Of a stretch of 10,238 bases of DNA, positions 7,655 to 10,238 are shown piece after piece. The stretch's first letter is position 1; each line of letters starts with the position of its first letter. Source of the DNA: Geobacillus icigianus (GTDB lineage: Bacteria > Bacillota > Bacilli > Bacillales > Anoxybacillaceae); contig NZ_JPYA01000194.1 of the NCBI RefSeq assembly GCF_000750005.1, positions 1 through 10,238 on the forward strand, given 5' to 3'. The translations under genes were made by a program, and so were the position numbers. Below the pieces are notes generated by a model, which saw only the letters and a list, made by a program, of their open reading frames with translations, ran no database searches and was not told the origin of the DNA.

Positions 7655-8554
7655 TCAAATCAACTTTTCCCCAAACAGCGAACCCATTAAAGCGACGGCT
7701 ACGGAAGCGGTTTTATTCCGTTCGTCCAAAATCGGGTTCACTTCTACAAATTCAGCAGACGTAATCAGTTGAGCCTCCGCTAACATCTCCATCGCCAAAT
7801 GGCTCTCTCGGTACGTCAATCCCCCGATGACCGGTGTCCCTACTCCCGGTGCGTCGCTCGGATCAAGCCCATCTAAGTCAAGCGATAAATGAACCCCATC
7901 GGTCCGCTCTTTTAAATAGGCGATGGTTTCCTCCATCACCTTTGTCATGCCAAGCCGATCAACTTCATGCATCGTATAAATTTTGATTCCTTGCTCCCGA
8001 ATAAACTTCTTCTCCCCCTCATCTAGAGAGCGCACACCGATCAACACAACATGCTCCGGTCTGACTTTCGGAGTATATCCCCCGATTTGTGTTAACGAAG
8101 GATGCCCAAATCCAAGGCTCGCCGCCAACGGCATGCCGTGAATATTTCCAGACGGCGATGTCTCTTCTGTGTTGACGTCGCCGTGCGCATCATACCAAAT
8201 GACGCCAAGGCGTTCATAATGTTTCGCCACCCCGGCCAGCGTGCCGATGGCAATGCTGTGATCGCCACCAAGCACCAACGGGAAACGCCCGCGTTGAACC
8301 ACTTGATCAACCGCCGCAGCGAGCTTTTCGTTCGCCTCCGCAACCGCTTTCAAATTGCGCAAGCGTGGATGCCCCTGTTCATGAATCCGATCCGCTTTTC
8401 CAATCGGAATGTCTCCTAAATCTTCGATGTCATCGTGAAGGCGTTCAAGACGCTCGACGACACCAGCATAACGCATCGCGCTCGGTCCCATATCGACACC
8501 GCGGCGCGTTTGTCCTAAATCCATCGGAACACCGATAATCGAGATTGGTTTCAT
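7655..8554 (-). CDS. rocF: Arginase
   Basis: Arginase hydrolyses L-arginine to L-ornithine and urea in the cytosol, the entry to arginine catabolism. The dinuclear manganese ligands are all present: His99 (GGDHS at 97-101 region), Asp122, His124 and Asp126 (DAHGDVN), Asp226 and Asp228 ([14 protein letters not shown]). Glu271 is in EFVEVNP. The 299-residue length and these positions agree with the crystallised thermophilic Bacillus caldovelox arginase as I remember it. The ATG is preceded by GGAGAGGAGAC. The gene is alone between a promoter and a terminator. In B. subtilis rocF sits in the rocDEF operon, so its placement beside sigW is a different arrangement. I see no obvious AhrC or RocR site. 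Confidence 0.97.
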   Translation of the reverse strand: MKPISIIGVPMDLGQTRRGVDMGPSAMRYAGVVERLERLHDDIEDLGDIPIGKADRIHEQGHPRLRNLKAVAEANEKLAAAVDQVVQRGRFPLVLGGDHSIAIGTLAGVAKHYERLGVIWYDAHGDVNTEETSPSGNIHGMPLAASLGFGHPSLTQIGGYTPKVRPEHVVLIGVRSLDEGEKKFIREQGIKIYTMHEVDRLGMTKVMEETIAYLKERTDGVHLSLDLDGLDPSDAPGVGTPVIGGLTYRESHLAMEMLAEAQLITSAEFVEVNPILDERNKTASVAVALMGSLFGEKLI

Positions 8555-8591
8555 GCTGTCTCCTCTCCTTTCCGTTTCCCATTGCCCTTTT

Positions 8592-8621
8592 ATTGTAGAG
8601 GAAAGAAGGGAGATGACTCAA
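8592..8621 (-). promoter_or_regulatory. Probable SigA promoter of rocF
   Basis: TTGAGT (8621-8616) and TACAAT (8597-8592) are separated by 18 bp on the minus strand. Transcription would start near 8585, about 30 nt before the rocF ATG, leaving room for the ribosome-binding site. The -10 is good and the -35 matches the consensus at four of six bases. Confidence 0.6.
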
Positions 8622-8784
8622 CTTGACAACCTTTCGAATATTTATACCGATTTGCCACCTAGCGTGCCTAAACCCGCCATCTTTTCGTGCCCAAAGCGCA
8701 ACCTCATCTCCATGCTGTTGAACCTTTTCAGCGCGTTCATCGATGGTTTCTTCGACAAAAAACCAGGCTCGCTCTTTAGTGAAA

Positions 8785-8825
8785 CAAAGAAAAAGCAACC
8801 CGTTTTCTAAAAAAGGGTTGCTTTT
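8785..8825 (-). terminator. Terminator of the tRNA operon
   Basis: A perfect 11-bp stem (8791-8801 with 8815-8825, AAAAGCAACCC and its complement) has a 13-nt loop. On the minus strand the 3' arm runs into TTTTTCTTTG. It begins 3 nt after the tRNA-Ala 3' end and closes the cluster ahead of rocF. Confidence 0.92.
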
Positions 8826-8827
8826 GA

Positions 8828-8900
8828 TGGAGCCTATCGGGATCGAACCGATGACCTCCTGCGTGCAAAGCAGGCGCTCTCCCAGCTGAGCTAAGGCCCC
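8828..8900 (-). tRNA. tRNA-Ala (TGC)
   Basis: The sequence folds as a cloverleaf. The acceptor is GGGGCCT/AGGCTCC with discriminator A, the anticodon stem-loop is CCTGC-TTTGCAC-GCAGG giving TGC, and the T arm contains GGTTCGATCC. The 3' CCA is not encoded (TCA follows), so it must be added after RNase Z-type trimming. It is the last gene of the cluster, 5 nt after tRNA-Gly. Confidence 0.97.
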
Positions 8901-8905
8901 GCCCA

Positions 8906-8977
8906 AGCGGAAGACGGGACTCGAACCCGCGACCCCCACCTTGGCAAGGTGGTGTTCTACCACTGAACTACTTCCGC
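8906..8977 (-). tRNA. tRNA-Gly (GCC)
   Basis: The acceptor is GCGGAAG/CTTCCGC with discriminator T, the anticodon stem-loop is CCACC-TTGCCAA-GGTGG giving GCC, and the T loop contains GTTCGAGTC. CCA is not encoded. It begins only 3 nt after the tRNA-Lys CCA end, so the two must be separated by processing in a very tight spacer. Confidence 0.97.
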
Positions 8978-8980
8978 ACA

Positions 8981-9056
8981 TGGTGAGCCATGGAGGACTC
9001 GAACCTCCGACCCTCTGATTAAAAGTCAGATGCTCTACCTACTGAGCTAATGGCTC
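8981..9056 (-). tRNA. tRNA-Lys (TTT)
   Basis: The acceptor is GAGCCAT/ATGGCTC with discriminator A and an encoded CCA. The anticodon stem-loop is CTGA-CTTTTAA-TCAG giving TTT, and the D arm is AGCTCAGTAGGTAGAGC. The 5' 26 nt plus 54 nt of upstream spacer are duplicated exactly 274 bp away (9305-9384), so this gene is the intact member of a repeat family lying just upstream of it. Confidence 0.97.
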
Positions 9057-9176
9057 ATGGTGATCATAACACTCTAAGTACTGATGAGCTCTACCTGCCT
9101 CTTCCTCTACGAGCTGTTTCAAGGAAGCTTGGTGCGTCGAGGCAACTCGCAGTCAACTCGAAGATGCATCGCTCGT

Positions 9177-9193
9177 TACTGAGCTAATGGCTC
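9177..9193 (-). pseudogene. Truncated tRNA-Lys 5' fragment (17 nt, middle repeat)
   Basis: GAGCCATTAGCTCAGTA on the minus strand equals nucleotides 1-17 of tRNA-Lys. The sequence then departs into AACGAGCGATGC instead of the rest of the D arm. It has no anticodon and cannot be a tRNA. The fragment shows that a complete or partial tRNA-Lys copy once lay here, or that the repeat unit was amplified with its tRNA edge. Confidence 0.8.
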
Positions 9194-9304
9194 ATCGTTA
9201 GGATACACTCAAATATTTGACGATGTCCCTTCCTCTGCTAGCTGATCCAAGGATGCCGAGTGCGTCGGGACAACTCGCAGCGATTTCGAAGATGTAGCGC
9301 TCGT

Positions 9305-9330
9305 TGCTCTACCTACTGAGCTAATGGCTC
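9305..9330 (-). pseudogene. Truncated tRNA-Lys 5' fragment (26 nt, upstream repeat)
   Basis: Nucleotides 1-26 of tRNA-Lys (5' acceptor strand and D arm through GGTAGAGCA) are reproduced exactly together with 54 nt of the spacer before them. The sequence then changes to ACGAGCGCTACATC. The break lies at the end of the D arm. No anticodon or T arm follows. Confidence 0.85.
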
Positions 9331-9456
9331 ATGGTGATCATAACACTCTAAGTACTGATGAGCTCTACCTGCCTCTTCCTCTACCAGCTGACTCAAAGAT
9401 GCTGAGTGCATTGGGACAGCTCGAAGTAAGTTTCATGTTTTATGTGCAAAAAAATA

Positions 9457-9531
9457 TGGCTGGGCTAGCTGGATTCGAACCAGCGCATCACGGAGTCAAA
9501 GTCCGTTGCCTTACCGCTTGGCTATAGCCCA
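9457..9531 (-). tRNA. tRNA-Gln (TTG)
   Basis: The acceptor is TGGGCTA/TAGCCCA with discriminator G and an encoded CCA. The anticodon stem-loop is ACGGA-CTTTGAC-TCCGT giving TTG, and the T arm GCTGGTTCGAATCCAGC is perfect. It is flanked upstream by a 108-bp spacer with a REP-like palindrome and downstream by the tRNA-Lys repeat mosaic, so it sits isolated within the cluster. Confidence 0.97.
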
Positions 9532-9594
9532 ACGCTATAAAGTGAAAACGCCTTATCCGTTTATTATTATGGCCTGTTCCGTGCTAATTATACC

Positions 9595-9632
9595 TTCTCA
9601 ATCAACCGTCTTTGGGGACGGTTGATTGAGGA
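9595..9632. repeat. REP-like 14-bp palindrome inside the tRNA operon
   Basis: CTCAATCAACCGTC (9597-9610) is a perfect inverted repeat of 9617-9630, with a six-base loop TTTGGG. The stem extends by T-G and T-A pairs to about 16 bp. On the minus strand it is followed by AAGGTATAATT, not a T run, so it is not a standard terminator. The motif with CCGTCCCC / GGGGACGG resembles REP palindromes mobilised by REP-associated transposases in Bacillaceae, as I recall. That assignment is an inference. The remaining spacer (9532-9594) shows nothing else. Confidence 0.7.
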
Positions 9633-9639
9633 ATGAAAG

Positions 9640-9711
9640 TGACCCGTACGGGATTCGAACCCGTGTTACCGCCGTGAAAGGGCGGTGTCTTAACCACTTG
9701 ACCAACGGGCC
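9640..9711 (-). tRNA. tRNA-Glu (TTC)
   Basis: The acceptor is GGCCCGT/ACGGGTC with discriminator A. The anticodon stem-loop is CCGCC-CTTTCAC-GGCGG giving TTC, and the T arm is ACGGGTTCGAATCCCGT. CCA is not encoded (CTTTC follows). It lies 10 nt after tRNA-Thr. Confidence 0.97.
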
Positions 9712-9721
9712 TAGAAATAAA

Positions 9722-9797
9722 TGGAGCTTCCAACCGGGCTCGAACCGGTGACCTCTTCCTTACCATGGAAGTGCTCTACCTACTGAGCTATGGAAGC
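9722..9797 (-). tRNA. tRNA-Thr (GGT)
   Basis: The acceptor is GCTTCCA/TGGAAGC with discriminator T and an encoded CCA. The anticodon stem-loop is CTTCC-ATGGTAA-GGAAG giving GGT, and the T arm is CCGGTTCGAGCCCGG. It lies 6 nt after tRNA-Asn. Confidence 0.96.
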
Positions 9798-9803
9798 ATA
9801 AAA

Positions 9804-9878
9804 TGGCTCCGCAAGTAGGATTCGAACCTACGACCTACCGGTTAACAGCCGGTTGCTCTACCGCTGAGCTATTGCGGA
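9804..9878 (-). tRNA. tRNA-Asn (GTT)
   Basis: The acceptor is TCCGCAA/TTGCGGA with discriminator G and an encoded CCA. The anticodon stem-loop is ACCGG-CTGTTAA-CCGGT giving GTT, and the T arm is GTAGGTTCGAATCCTAC. It is the first gene of the cluster, about 35 nt after the predicted transcription start. Confidence 0.97.
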
Positions 9879-9919
9879 ACGACAAATGATGCGACTATTA
9901 TTTGTTTTCGACACTAATT

Positions 9920-9947
9920 ATTATATCCATCCTGTTCTGATTGTCAA
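9920..9947 (-). promoter_or_regulatory. SigA promoter of the tRNA operon
   Basis: TTGACA (9947-9942) and TATAAT (9925-9920), both perfect consensus hexamers, are separated by 16 bp on the minus strand. Transcription would start near 9913. It lies where a 5S rRNA gene would be expected and gives the tRNA cluster expression independent of the rRNA operon. Readthrough from the rRNA operon is also likely, since no terminator stands between. Confidence 0.9.
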
Positions 9948-9962
9948 CCAAGAAGTTCATTC

Positions 9963-9982
9963 CTTCAAAACTAGATAACCGT
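9963..9982 (-). other. Probable 3' half of an rRNA precursor processing stalk
   Basis: The minus strand reads GGTTATCTAGTTTTGAAGGA (9982 to 9963 region). It is complementary to the ACTAGATAA / TTTGAAAACTAG type sequence that Bacillaceae carry just upstream of 23S rRNA, so it probably forms the 3' strand of the precursor stem cut by RNase III-type enzymes. The 5' partner lies outside the window, so pairing is inferred. Confidence 0.5.
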
Positions 9983-10007
9983 CGGAAGAAGCCGCGTATC
10001 ACACTGT

Positions 10008-10119
10008 CTAGCTCCGGCCGCCATCGGCTCGCGACGCTTCGGTCCTGCTATGGCGGCATAGCCTCCTCGCAGGCCCTCCAGCGCGTTTCGCCGATCAGCG
10101 GGCGTCCTCCGCTTTTCTA
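10008..10119 (-). repeat. GC-rich structured element at the 23S 3' flank
   Basis: This is a 112-bp GC-rich block whose left edge is CTAG (10008-10011). Its right edge abuts the rRNA at a second CTAG (10117-10120). It contains nested inverted repeats: GGTCCTGC (10041-10048) with GCAGGCCC (10069-10076), enclosing TATG-GCGG-CATA (10049-10060). An outer pair is CCGCCATCGGC (10018-10028) with GCCGATCAGCGG (10090-10101), with a small internal loop. It has no protein frame of note. I recall similar blocks ending GGAGCTAGACA or GGAGCTGGACA in other Bacillaceae intergenic regions, which suggests a dispersed structured repeat, but I cannot confirm this here. Confidence 0.5.
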
Positions 10120-10238
10120 GGTTAAGCCCTCGATCGATTAGTATCCGTCAGCTCCACGTGTCGCCACGCTTCCACCTCGGACCTATCGACCTCGTCATCT
10201 TCGAGGGATCTTACTCGCCTAACGCGATGGGAAATCTC
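10120..10238 (-). rRNA. 23S ribosomal RNA, 3' end (partial)
   Basis: The minus strand reads GAGATTTCCCATCGCG at the window edge and continues with AGTAAGATCCCTCGAAGATG, GTGGAAGCGTGGCGACACGT, GGAGCTGACGGATACTAATC and GATCGAGGGCTTAACC. This is the conserved 3' terminal part of Bacillus-type 23S rRNA. The mature end is near CTTAACC at 10120. About 2.8 kb of the gene lies outside the window. No 5S rRNA gene follows within the next 240 bp or elsewhere in the window. Confidence 0.96.

Larger units (their letters stand above)
9031..9451 (-). repeat. Mosaic of three ~137-bp repeats derived from the tRNA-Lys 5' end and its spacer
   Basis: Three units start at 9041, 9178 and 9315, each 137 bp from the next, and each opens with ACTGAGCTAATGGCTCAT (the complement of the tRNA-Lys 5' end). 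Positions 9031-9110 and 9305-9384 are identical over 80 bp. The middle unit is diverged, with a 9-bp deletion before CTTCCTCT and a compensating 9 bp at its far end. The second halves of units 1 and 2 share GTGCGTCG, AACTCGCAG, TCGAAGATG and CGCTCGTT. Unit 3 has a unit-1-like first half and a different second half. The stretch is transcribed as spacer of the tRNA operon and has no protein gene. Confidence 0.93.

Noticed and set aside
7457..7690. A 77-codon plus-strand frame between sigW and rocF
   Set aside because: It runs through the rocF terminator hairpin and into the rocF 3' end, and has no ribosome-binding site.
8445..8981. A 178-codon open frame on the minus strand (starting MCGSSSVVEHHLAKVGVAGS)
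   Set aside because: Its first 50 residues are translations of tRNA-Gly and tRNA-Ala, a classic spurious annotation, and its end overlaps rocF in another frame.
9031..9451. CRISPR array or integrative element attachment sites
   Set aside because: There are only three units of about 137 bp with diverged content and no regular spacers. The tRNA part duplicated is the 5' end, whereas attachment sites normally use the 3' end, and no integrase is present.
9324..9527. A 67-codon plus-strand frame ending in LAGFEPAHHGVKVR
   Set aside because: The last part is the antisense translation of tRNA-Gln and the rest is the tRNA-Lys repeat mosaic.
9587..9592. A perfect TATAAT on the minus strand after the REP-like palindrome
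   Set aside because: No -35 hexamer occurs 16-18 bp upstream and there is no TGn extension, so a second promoter for tRNA-Gln is not supported.

Overview
The window looks like a chromosomal segment of a Geobacillus-type thermophilic member of the Bacillaceae. The evidence is the gene order sigW-rsiW-cdaA-cdaR-glmM-glmS, protein lengths and catalytic residue numbers that match Bacillus orthologues, a 299-residue arginase of the thermophilic Bacillus type, a glmS ribozyme, and an rRNA/tRNA block like those of Bacillaceae. Every gene I can support lies on the minus strand, so transcription runs from the high-coordinate end to the low one.

In transcription order: (1) The 3' end of a 23S rRNA enters at the right edge (10120-10238). 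It is followed by a compact structured element and by what looks like the 3' half of an rRNA processing stalk. No 5S rRNA gene follows. A consensus SigA promoter (9920-9947) instead starts a seven-gene tRNA cluster: Asn-GTT, Thr-GGT, Glu-TTC, Gln-TTG, Lys-TTT, Gly-GCC, Ala-TGC. The cluster is interrupted by a 14-bp REP-like palindrome between Glu and Gln. Between Gln and Lys lies a 400-bp mosaic of about 137-bp repeats carrying truncated 5' ends of tRNA-Lys. It ends at a strong terminator (8785-8825). (2) A monocistronic arginase gene (rocF) has its own promoter and terminator. (3) sigW-rsiW, an ECF sigma factor and its membrane anti-sigma factor, is preceded by an autoregulatory SigW promoter that also fixes the sigW start codon. 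(4) cdaA-cdaR-glmM follows: the membrane diadenylate cyclase, its YbbR-domain regulator, and phosphoglucosamine mutase. A terminator-like hairpin separates rsiW from cdaA, with a possible extended -10 promoter just upstream inside rsiW. The unit ends at a 14-bp-stem hairpin behind glmM. (5) glmS has its own SigA promoter, a roughly 130-nt leader and a glmS ribozyme. It ends in three tandem 20-bp repeats and a long AT-rich terminator.

Functionally the left two thirds joins cell-envelope stress control (SigW/RsiW), c-di-AMP synthesis (CdaA/CdaR) and the first amino-sugar steps of peptidoglycan synthesis (GlmS makes glucosamine-6-P, GlmM converts it to glucosamine-1-P). In relatives GlmM binds and inhibits CdaA, so the linkage is physical as well as genetic. 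The protein genes are ordinary. The parts worth a second look are the non-coding ones: the 5S-less rRNA/tRNA junction, the tRNA-Lys-derived repeat mosaic, the REP-like hairpin inside the tRNA operon, the possible attenuator before cdaA, and the triplicated 20-mer in the glmS 3' UTR.
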